DNA of 64,000 nucleotides from Arcuatula senhousia (taxonomy: Eukaryota > Mollusca > Bivalvia > Mytilida > Mytilidae). The DNA lies in assembly GCA_963971305.1 (NCBI GenBank), contig OZ020311.1, forward strand, positions 3,038,001 through 3,102,000. The letters are read 5' to 3'. The position numbers were made by a program, and so were the translations under genes. Shown piece after piece: positions 36,801 through 48,800 of this stretch. How positions within the stretch are numbered: position 1 is the stretch's first letter; each line of letters begins with the position of its first letter. The notes below the pieces were generated by a model that saw only the letters and a program-made list of their open reading frames with translations, searched no databases and was not told the origin of the DNA.

Positions 36801-39800
36801 TACTAGGGTGAGGGGGGGGGTCTGATTTATCCAATCTTGATAACACAGCCGCCCTGAAGGGATGTGGACAATGATAGTGTTGTCAAAGAGAAGAATCTTT
36901 ACTGGGCCAGGGATAAAGTCCTCATGGGTAAGATTGATGTTACTAGGGAGAGGGGGGGTCTGATTTATCTGATCTTGTCAACACAGCCGCCCTGAAGGCT
37001 GCAATGGACAATGATAGTGTGGTGTCAGAGAAAAATCTTTACTGGGCCAGGGATAAAGTCCTCATGGGTAAGATTGCTGTTACTAAGGAGAGGGGGGGTC
37101 TGATTTATCTAATCTTGTCTACACAGCCGCCCTGAAGGCTGCCATGGACAATGATAGTGTTGTCACAGAGAAAAATCTTTACTGGGCCAGGGATAAAGTC
37201 CTCATGGGTAAGATTGCTGTTACTAAGGAGAGGGGGGGTCTGATTTATCTAATCTTGTCTACACAGCCGCCCTGAAGGCTGCCATGGACAATGATAGTGT
37301 TGTCACAGAGAAAAATCTTTACTGGGCCAGGGATAAAGTCCTCATGGGTAAGATTGCTGTTACTAAGGAGAGGGGGGGTCTGATTTATCTAATCTTGTCT
37401 ACACAGCCGCCCTGAAGGCTGCCATGGACAATGATAGTGTTGTCACAGAGAAGAATCTGTACTGGGCCAGGGATAAAGTCCTCATGGGTAAGATTGCTGT
37501 TACTAAGGAGAGGGGGGGTCTGATTTATCTAATCTTGTCTACACAGCCGCCCTGAAGGCTGCCATGGACAATGATAGTGTTGTCACAGAGAAGAATCTGT
37601 ACTGGGCCAGGGATAAAGTACTCATGGGTAAGATTGCTGTTACTAAGGAGAGGGGGGGTCTGATTTATCTAATCTTGTCAACACAGCCGCCCTGAAGGCT
37701 GCCATGGACAATGATAGTGTTGTCACAGAGAAGAATCTGTACTGGGCCAGGGATAAAGTCCTCATGGGTAAGATTGCTGTTACTAGGGAGAGGGGGGTCT
37801 GATTTATCTAATCTTGTCTACACAGCCGCCCTGAAGGCTGCCATGGACAATGATAGTGTTGTCACAGAGAAGAATCTTTACTGGGCCAGGGATAAAGTCC
37901 TCATGGGTAAGACTGCTGTTACTAGGGAGAGGGGGGTCTGATTTATCTAATCTTGTCTACACAGCCGCCCTGAAGGCTGCCATGGACAATGATAGTGTTG
38001 TCACAGAGAAGAATCTTTACTGGGCCAGGGATAAAGTCCTCATGGGTAAGATTGCTGTTACTAAGGAGAGGGGGGGTCTGATTTATCTAATCTTGTCAAC
38101 ACAGCCGCCCTGAAGGCTGCCATGGACAATGATAGTGTTGTCACAGAGAAGAATCTTTACTGGGCCAGGGATAAAGTCCTCATGGGTAAGACTGTTGTTA
38201 CTAGGGAGAGGGGGGTCTGATTTATCTAATTTTGTAAACACAGCCGCCCTGAAGGCTGCCATGGACAATGATAGTGTTGTCACAGAGAAGAATCTGTACT
38301 GGGCCAGGGATAAAGTCCTCATGGGTAAGATTGTTGGTACTAGGGAGAGGGGGGGGGTCTGATTTATCTAATCTTGTAAACACAGCCGCCCTGAAAGCTG
38401 CCATGGACAATGATAGTGTGGTCACAGAGAAAAATCTTTACTGGGCCAGGGATAAAGTCCTCATGGGTAAGACTGCTGTTACTAGGGAGATGGGGGGTCT
38501 GATATATCTAATCCTGATAACACAGCTGCCCTGAAGGCTGCCATGGACAATGATAGTGTGGTGACAGAGAAGAATCTTTACTGGGCCAGGGATAAAGTCC
38601 TCATGGGTAAGATTGCTGTTACTGGGGAGAGGGGGGGGGGGTCTGATTTATCTAATCTTGATAACACAGCTGCCCTGAAGGCTGCCATGGACAATGATAG
38701 TGTGGTGACAGAGAAGAATCTTTACTGGGCCAGGGATAAAGTCTTCATGGGTAAGATTGCTGTTACTGGGGAGAGGGGGGGGTCTGATTTATCTTATCTT
38801 GTTAACACAGCTGCCCTGAAGGCTGCCATGGACAATGATAGTGTGGTGACAGAGAAAAATCTTTACTGGGCCAGGGATAAAGTCCTCATGGGTAAGATTG
38901 ATGTTACTAGGGAGAGGGGGGCCAGGGATAAAGTCCTCATGGGTAAGATTGATGTTACTAGGGAGAGGGGGGCCAGGGATAAAGTCCTCATGGGTAAGAT
39001 TGATGTTACTAGGGAGAGGGGGGTCTGATTTATCTGATCTTGTCAACACAGCTGCCCTGAAGGCTGCCATGGACAATGATAGTGTTGTCACAGAGAAGAA
39101 TCTTTACTGGGCCAGGGATAAAGTCCTCATGGGTAAGATTGATGTTACTAGGGAGAGGGGGGGTCTGATTTATCTGAGCTTGTCAACACAGCCGCCCTGA
39201 AGGCTGCCATGGACAATGATAGTGTTGTCACAGAGAAGAATCTTTACTGGGCCAGGGATAAAGTCCTCATGGGTAAGATTGCTGTTACTAGGGAGAGGGG
39301 GGACTGATTTATCCAATCTTGTAAACACACTCGCCCTGAAGGCTGCCATGGACAATGATAGTGTGGTGACAGAGAAAAATCTGTACTGGGCCAGGGATAA
39401 AGTCCTCATGGGTAAGATGGCTGTTACTAGGGAGAGGGGGGGTCTGATTTATCCAATCTTGTAAACACAGCCGCCCTGAAGGCTGCCATGTACAATGATA
39501 GTGTGGTGACAGAGAAAAATCTGTACTGGGCCAGGGATAAAGTCCTCATGGGTAAGATTGCTGTTACTAGGGAGAGGGGGGTCTGATTTATCTGATCTTG
39601 TCAACACAGCTGCCCTGAAGGCTGCCATGGACAATGATAGTGTTGTCACAGAGAAGAATCTGTACTGGGCCAGGGATAAAGTACTCATGGGTAAGATGGC
39701 TGTTACTAGGGAGAGGGGGTCTGATTTATCTAATCTTGTCTACACAGCCGCCCTGAAGGCTGCCATGGACAATGATAGTGTTGTCACAGAGAAAAATCTT

Positions 39801-42800
39801 TACTGGGCCAGGGATAAAGTCCTCATGGGTAAGATTGCTGTTACTAAGGAGAGGGGGGGTCTGATTTATCTAATCTTGTCTACACAGCCGCCCTGAAGGC
39901 TGCCATGGACAATGATAGTGTTGTCACAGAGAAAAATCTTTACTGGGCCAGGGATAAAGTCCTCATGGGTAAGATTGCTGTTACTAAGGAGAGGGGGGGT
40001 CTGATTTATCTAATCTTGTCTACACAGCCGCCCTGAAGGCTGCCATGGACAATGATAGTGTTGTCACAGAGAAGAATCTTTACTGGGCCAGGGATAAAGT
40101 CCTCATGGGTAAGACTGCTGTTACTAGGGAGAGGGGGGTCTGATTTATCTAATCTTGTCTACACAGCCGCCCTGAAGGCTGCCATGGACAATGATAGTGT
40201 TGTCACAGAGAAGAATCTTTACTGGGCCAGGGATAAAGTCCTCATGGGTAAGACTGTTGTTACTAGGGAGAGGGGGGTCTGATTTATCTAATTTTGTAAA
40301 CACAGCCGCCCTGAAGGCTGCCATGGACAATGATAGTGTTGTCACAGAGAAGAATCTGTACTGGGCCAGGGATAAAGTCCTCATGGGTAAGATTGTTGGT
40401 ACTAGGGAGAGGGGGGGGGGTCTGATTTATCTAATCTTGTAAACACAGCCGCCCTGAAAGCTGCCATGGACAATGATAGTGTGGTCACAGAGAAAAATCT
40501 TTACTGGGCCAGGGATAAAGTCCTCATGGGTAAGACTGCTGTTACTAGGGAGATGGGGGGTCTGATATATCTAATCCTGATAACACAGCTGCCCTGAAGG
40601 CTGCCATGGACAATGATAGTGTGGTGACAGAGAAGAATCTTTACTGGGCCAGGGATAAAGTCCTCATGGGTAAGATTGCTGTTACTGGGGAGAGGGGGGG
40701 GGGTCTGATTTATCTAATCTTGATAACACAGCTGCCCTGAAGGCTGCCATGGACAATGATAGTGTGGTGACAGAGAAGAATCTTTACTGGGCCAGGGATA
40801 AAGTCTTCATGGGTAAGATTGCTGTTACTGGGGAGAGGGGGGGGGTCTGATTTATCTTATCTTGTTAACACAGCTGCCCTGAAGGCTGCCATGGACAATG
40901 ATAGTGTGGTGACAGAGAAAAATCTTTACTGGGCCAGGGATAAAGTCCTCATGGGTAAGATTGATGTTACTAGGGAGAGGGGGGCCAGGGATAAAGTCCT
41001 CATGGGTAAGATTGATGTTACTAGGGAGAGGGGGGCCAGGGATAAAGTCCTCATGGGTAAGATTGATGTTACTAGGGAGAGGGGGGTCTGATTTATCTGA
41101 TCTTGTCAACACAGCTGCCCTGAAGGCTGCCATGGACAATGATAGTGTTGTCACAGAGAAGAATCTTTACTGGGCCAGGGATAAAGTCCTCATGGGTAAG
41201 ATTGATGTTACTAGGGAGAGGGGGGGTCTGATTTATCTGATCTTGTCAACACAGCCGCCCTGAAGGCTGCCATGGACAATGATAGTGTTGTCACAGAGAA
41301 GAATCTTTACTGGGCCAGGGATAAAGTCCTCATGGGTAAGATTGATGTTACTAAGGAGAGGGGGGGTCTGATTTATCTAATCTTGTCTACACAGCCGCCC
41401 TGAAGGCTGCCATGGACAATGATAGTGTTGTCACAGAGAAGAATCTTTACTGGGCCAGGGATAAAGTCCTCATGGGTAAGATTGCTGTTACTAGGGAGAG
41501 GGGGGACTGATTTATCCAATCTTGTAAACACACTCGCCCTGAAGGCTGCCATGGACAATGATAGTGTGGTGACAGAGAAAAATCTGTACTGGGCCAGGGA
41601 TAAAGTCCTCATGGGTAAGATGGCTGTTACTAGGGAGAGGGGGGGTCTGATTTATCCAATCTTGTAAACACAGCCGCCCTGAAGGCTGCCATGTACAATG
41701 ATAGTGTGGTGACAGAGAAAAATCTGTACTGGGCCAGGGATAAAGTCCTCATGGGTAAGATTGCTGTTACTAGGGAGAGGGGGGTCTGATTTATCTGATC
41801 TTGTCAACACAGCTGCCCTGAAGGCTGCCATGGACAATGATAGTGTTGTCACAGAGAAGAATCTGTACTGGGCCAGGGATAAAGTACTCATGGGTAAGAT
41901 TGATGTTACTAGGGAGAGGGGGGTCTGATTTATCTAATCTTGTCTACACAGCCGCCCTGAAGGCTGCCATGGACAATGATAGTGTTGTCACAGAGAAGAA
42001 TCTGTACTGGGCCAGGGATAAAGTCCTCATGGGTAAGACTGCTGTTACTAGGGAGAGGGGGGTCTGATTTATCTAATCTTGTCTACACAGCCGCCCTGAA
42101 GGCTGCCATGGACAACGATAGTGTTGTCACAGAGAAAAATCTTTACTGGGCCAGGGATAAAGTCCTCATGGGTAAGATTGCTGTTACTAGGGAGAGGGGG
42201 GGTCTGATTTATCAAATCTTGTCAACACAGCCGCCCTGAAGGCTGCCATGGACAATGATAGTGTTGTCACAGAGAAGAATCTTTACTGGGCCAGGGATAA
42301 AGTCCTCATGGGTAAGACTGTTGTTACTAGGGAGAGGGGGGTCTGATTTATCTAATTTTGTAAACACAGCCGCCCTGAAGGCTGCCATGGACAATGATAG
42401 TGTTGTCACAGAGAAGAATCTGTACTGGGCCAGGGATAAAGTCCTCATGGGTAAGATTGATGTTACTAGGGAGAGGGGGGTCTGATTTATCTAATCTTGT
42501 CTACACAGCTGCCCTGAAGGCTGCCATGGACAATGATAGTGTGGTGACAGAGAAGAATCTTTACTGGGCCAGGGATAAAGTCTTCATGGGTAAGATTGCT
42601 GTTACTGGGGAGAGGGGGGGGGTCTGATTTATCTTATCTTGTTAACACAGCTGCCCTGAAGGCTGCCATGGACAATGATAGTGTGGTGACAGAGAAAAAT
42701 CTTTACTGGGCCAGGGATAAAGTCCTCATGGGTAAGATTGATGTTACTAGGGAGAGGGGGGCCAGGGATAAAGTCCTCATGGGTAAGATTGATGTTACTA

Positions 42801-45800
42801 GGGAGAGGGGGGCCAGGGATAAAGTCCTCATGGGTAAGATTGATGTTACTAGGGAGAGGGGGGTCTGATTTATCTGATCTTGTCAACACAGCTGCCCTGA
42901 AGGCTGCCATGGACAATGATAGTGTTGTCACAGAGAAGAATCTTTACTGGGCCAGGGATAAAGTCCTCATGGGTAAGATTGATGTTACTAGGGAGAGGGG
43001 GGGTCTGATTTATCTGATCTTGTCAACACAGCCGCCCTGAAGGCTGCCATGGACAATGATAGTGTTGTCACAGAGAAGAATCTTTACTGGGCCAGGGATA
43101 AAGTCCTCATGGGTAAGATTGATGTTACTAAGGAGAGGGGGGGTCTGATTTATCTAATCTTGTCTACACAGCCGCCCTGAAGGCTGCCATGGACAATGAT
43201 AGTGTTGTCACAGAGAAGAATCTTTACTGGGCCAGGGATAAAGTCCTCATGGGTAAGATTGCTGTTACTAGGGAGAGGGGGGACTGATTTATCCAATCTT
43301 GTAAACACACTCGCCCTGAAGGCTGCCATGGACAATGATAGTGTGGTGACAGAGAAAAATCTGTACTGGGCCAGGGATAAAGTCCTCATGGGTAAGATGG
43401 CTGTTACTAGGGAGAGGGGGGGTCTGATTTATCCAATCTTGTAAACACAGCCGCCCTGAAGGCTGCCATGTACAATGATAGTGTGGTGACAGAGAAAAAT
43501 CTGTACTGGGCCAGGGATAAAGTCCTCATGGGTAAGATTGCTGTTACTAGGGAGAGGGGGGTCTGATTTATCTGATCTTGTCAACACAGCTGCCCTGAAG
43601 GCTGCCATGGACAATGATAGTGTTGTCACAGAGAAGAATCTGTACTGGGCCAGGGATAAAGTACTCATGGGTAAGATTGATGTTACTAGGGAGAGGGGGG
43701 TCTGATTTATCTAATCTTGTCTACACAGCCGCCCTGAAGGCTGCCATGGACAATGATAGTGTTGTCACAGAGAAGAATCTGTACTGGGCCAGGGATAAAG
43801 TCCTCATGGGTAAGACTGCTGTTACTAGGGAGAGGGGGGTCTGATTTATCTAATCTTGTCTACACAGCCGCCCTGAAGGCTGCCATGGACAACGATAGTG
43901 TTGTCACAGAGAAAAATCTTTACTGGGCCAGGGATAAAGTCCTCATGGGTAAGATTGCTGTTACTAGGGAGAGGGGGGGTCTGATTTATCAAATCTTGTC
44001 AACACAGCCGCCCTGAAGGCTGCCATGGACAATGATAGTGTTGTCACAGAGAAGAATCTTTACTGGGCCAGGGATAAAGTCCTCATGGGTAAGACTGTTG
44101 TTACTAGGGAGAGGGGGGTCTGATTTATCTAATTTTGTAAACACAGCCGCCCTGAAGGCTGCCATGGACAATGATAGTGTTGTCACAGAGAAGAATCTGT
44201 ACTGGGCCAGGGATAAAGTCCTCATGGGTAAGATTGATGTTACTAGGGAGAGGGGGGTCTGATTTATCTAATCTTGTCTACACAGCTGCCCTGAAGGCTG
44301 CCATGGACAATGATAGTGTGGTCACAGAGAAGAATCTTTACTGGGCCAGGGATAAAGTCCTCATGGGTAAGATTGCTGTTACTAAGGAGAGGGGGGGTCT
44401 GATTTATCTAATCTTGTCAACACAGCTGCCCTGAAGGCTGCCATGGACAATGATAGTGTTGTCACAGAGAAGAATCTTTACTGGGCCAGGGATAAAGTCC
44501 TCATGGGTAAGATTGCTGTTACTAGTGAAAGAGGGGGTCTGATTTATCTAATCTTGTTGACCGAACCTCCCTCATAGCTCCTTGGGATAATGCTAGTGTA
44601 TACAAAGAGAAAAGTCTTTAATGGGCCAGAGATAAATTTTGATGCCCATATCAGTTCAATCTGCAGGAAAGCTTCACAGCAACTAAATGTTTTAAAACAT
44701 TTGAGTTCTCTTTTGGGCAGACTTAGTAAGCTAACTATCTTTCACACTTTTATTCTAAGTAACTTTAACGTTTGCCCTTTGGTGTGGCACTTCTGTACAG
44801 AAAAAAATTCTAAAAAACTAGAAAAAGTGCAGGAAAGAGCACTTCGTTTTGTTAAGGATGATTATCATAGAAGAAAATGAGATGTGGAATAAGTGTATGC
44901 GACACAACCTACTATCATAGGGTATCATAGTACTTATGATACCCTTCTTCAAAAAGCTGAGGTGCCTTCCCTGCAGATTAGACGGATACGGACTATGGCT
45001 CTTGAAACCTTCAAAATTGTGAATAGAATTTCTCCTATATGCCTACAAAATTTAGTTAATGTGAAAAACTCTAAATATGTTTTTAGATACACAAAAGTTT
45101 TAGAAGTGGCTCATGTTAAATCAACTACCTATGGGAAAAAATCTTTTAAATTTGCTGCTGCCACTCTATGGAACAGCCTTCCAAATCATTTTAGAACTGA
45201 AAATAGTTTTTCGCACTTTAAAAGTCTCATTCAGTCCTGAAACGGTGTTGATTGTCGGTGTCCTGTATGCAGATAGATTTTTAAATACCTTAAATCCCGA
45301 TTGGAGTTCACTGCCAATGAATTTAATAGATTTTTAATTTTTTTTAATTTTAATTTCATTATATCTTTCCTGACATATTTTTACTGTCTTGTAAAGTTTT
45401 GTGTAGTAATTCCAAATTTTTAACCGTCCTATTAACGTTATGTGGGTTTTTCTTCAATTTTCCCTAGGCACTTTCTATAAATTATGTCTCTTGCATGATG
45501 TTTTTTAACTTTTGATTGTTTTTATTGTTAATGTATCTGTTTTATATATTCGGTTAAAAGCTCCTTAGAGCTTGTGTTGTATTGTTTTTATCATGCCGAA
45601 TCTAAATAAAGTTTTTCTTACTTACTTACTTAAAGTCATTTTTGGGTCAATGAAGCTTTAACTAGAGGCTGGATGGAGGGAAGGAGTCTGATTCATTCTT
45701 GCAAACAAAATGATAATGTAACAAAGAAAATACAATTTATACATCCTTCAAATAATTATGGCATGAATTAATTTTTTTTTAAAAAGGATTAATCTAAATA

Positions 45801-48800
45801 TAAGTTGAGAGTGACATCAAGGTGTTTCTTTTGATACCCTGTCACATAAAATGGCAAGTTATTAATGAAACCACACAAATTGTTTGTCTGTAACTTAAAA
45901 ACTCTTCAAGAGATTTGCATAAACATTTGCACAGCTGTTTCAGTACAACAAAATGACAATCTTGCCTGTTGTATATAATAATTTACTAAAACCCTTTTCT
46001 TCCAGGTCCTGAAAATAAGCAGAAGATTCCCATTGATAAGGTGAACTGGGTCACTGCTGTCCATGAAGCAGGCCATACAATAGTAGCTTACTATACTAAA
46101 GAAGCTGATGCTCTACATAAAGTCACAATAAGGGCAAGAGGTCAATCTCTAGGACATGTAAGTTGTTTATAGATTTAGAAACATGTAAGTTAAGGGACTT
46201 CCCCAACTGTATGTTATTAGTTTGTCAGTTACTTTCCTAAGATCGGTAATTTCCTCCGGGTACTCCAGTTTCCTCCACCATTAAAACGGCCCAGGTGCGT
46301 CAATAAAGGGCGCTAAACACCAACACGCACACACTCTGAAACAGTTTAGTAAGTTATAATTCAAGGTCCTACTAAACTTATAAAAATGTGCCCAGTACAC
46401 TTATCACATTAAATAAGACAAATATGAATAAGATGGTACACATGTCTACAGGTTATATAAAAACATGGACTACGAGGATCTTTTTTCCAAACAAAATTAG
46501 ATTGTGACAAAATGTTCCAAATTTCCATTGTTAACATGGTTTTCTGTATTTTACAAAGAGACTTTTCATATTAAAAGCAAAATTTACAGAAATTCATACA
46601 TTTGTCAAAAATGAATGGAAGAAAATGAGATGTGGAATAAGTGTATACAACCTACAATATAAACGGGTATCTTTATAAGTGAATCATTAGATTTCATTTG
46701 ATTATACACATCATCAAGGACCAATTAATTAACTGTAGTCGTGATCTTGCCCTACTTGACAACAGAATTTCATTTGGTTTTTGTTTTTACAGACATCATT
46801 TATCCCTGAAGATGAGATGTACAATGAGACAAAGGCCCAGCTAATGGCCAGGATGGATGTTAGTATGGGTGGTCGAGTTGCTGAAGAAGTTGTTCTGGGT
46901 GCTGACCAAATAACCACTGGTGAGACAACAGATGAAAAATCAATTGAAAATAGCAAGCCACAAAAAATAGAAAAAAATGAAATCAGAATTAATTGTACAT
47001 TGCACAGCATCCATAAAATAACCACAATTTAAAACTGCTTGCATCATTCAAGCAACACAACATCCACCTAGTAAGACTATATTCAAATGTCTTTCCCTTA
47101 AAAGAGAGGTAAATTTGAATTGTTATGACAGCTGTGTTATGCTGAAGTAGTTATAGTTAATAGTTGTGTTCCTATTTTGTGTTATGCTGAAGAGTAAGTT
47201 GTGTCTCTATTTCACCTGTTTCCCTCTAGAAAGATAAACAAGTGTACAGTTTTAATTCTGGTTCATCAACAAGAAACATTTGGGATGTTTCTGTCATATT
47301 GGACTTTCTAAAGTCAATGTAAAGTGTTGTATAAGGGTTCCTGGTGATCGCACACTAACCGGTTGTCAGAAGTACAGTAAAACAATTTACGTTGTGTAAT
47401 TGTAACATATACCCCCCCCTTCCCAAAAAAAAACCCAAACCACAAAGCACCTTAATACAGAGTATAACAAGATGTGGAATAATGAACGTGACACTACATC
47501 CATCATCCATTATACATCAGGCGTTGACAATTGAAATCATTCAGCAGTTTTCATTAGACATTTGGATAAGATGTAAATAAAGGACATAACAAAATAACTG
47601 AACTTGGAGTATCAATGTCAAAGAGAAAACACAAACCTGAAAAATTATAGATCGCAATGGTCCTGACTTGGTACAGGCAAATGAAATGAAACATTGGACA
47701 ATGATAATGTAACAGAAGGTTGAAAATATGAGATAGAATACAGCCAGCATCTCTCAGTATACAACCATGAAATTGTCTTTAAACCATGTGTGTGTGTTAA
47801 TGGCTGTTCCATTTAAATTGACGAAAAGGGGGGGGGCACACTTTGTTCAAGACCCCCCTCACCAATATAAAAAAAAAATCATTACACATCCTCAAAAAAA
47901 GATAATTTAACCCCCCACCAACAGAAAAAATAAAAAACTGCATCCCCCCAGTCCCACGTCAATTTAAATCACATATCAATATTTCAGGTGCTTCCAGTGA
48001 TTTCCAAGGGGCTACCTCTATAGCTTCAGCGATGGTGAAAAGATTGGGAATGTCTGAAAAGGTCAGCTTCACAAGGAAAAAATATTTTAAAAGGAATTTT
48101 GAAAAATACTATTGGATCATATAGTGTTTGAGTTATGATTATCTGTCTGTCTGTCTCAAATTAGTTTTTACCTTCAGGTTATAGTTACTTTACAATGTTG
48201 CAAGGTCTTTAATACAAGACAGCTGAGTGACTGGTAGCCTCTTGTAATGTTGTTGACTATCAGGAAGAACCAGTAGACAAGACAAACATAAGTGCCACTT
48301 TTGTTTTAATTGACAAATCACATGTTTTAAGACTTTCTTGTGGTTAAAATATCGTGCTATTGACCCAATAAGTCTTTCACCAATGCAGTTGAGAGTTCTA
48401 TTCCTGTTTCCTTATTTATAATGACTTTCACACCTGTTTGTAATTAGTTAGTTGGTAGCCTGCTCTTTTTTTTCCAGCAGGTATTGAGATATCTTCAACT
48501 ATTGAAACTGACTGCCCTATATATGACCCACCACTTGCCTTTAAATAGGTGAAAATCACTACTATGGATTCATTATTTTCATGGAAACCAGTTTTCGAGG
48601 ATTGATGAAAAGTGTCTGTTTGGCTGGTTCTTAAATTTGTGGTTCTGAAGTCTACAGTAAATAAAGCAATGTTGAATATCCTTTTCATATTAAACCAAAT
48701 TCCCTCACTTACCCATGACAATTGATACTGAACCAAAAAAAAATGAATCACAGCAAGTTATGATGGCAAGAGATGAACTATTGTTCTGACTTATACAACA

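Noticed and set aside
38083..43668. Many overlapping 76-112 codon ORFs on both strands of the array
   Set aside because: They are frame shadows of the repeated unit. Only the YME1L frame of the 81 nt block has a known protein counterpart.
36821..44560. Regular repeats reminiscent of a CRISPR array
   Set aside because: Units are about 139 bp with coding homology to exon 14 and no unique spacers; the genome is eukaryotic.
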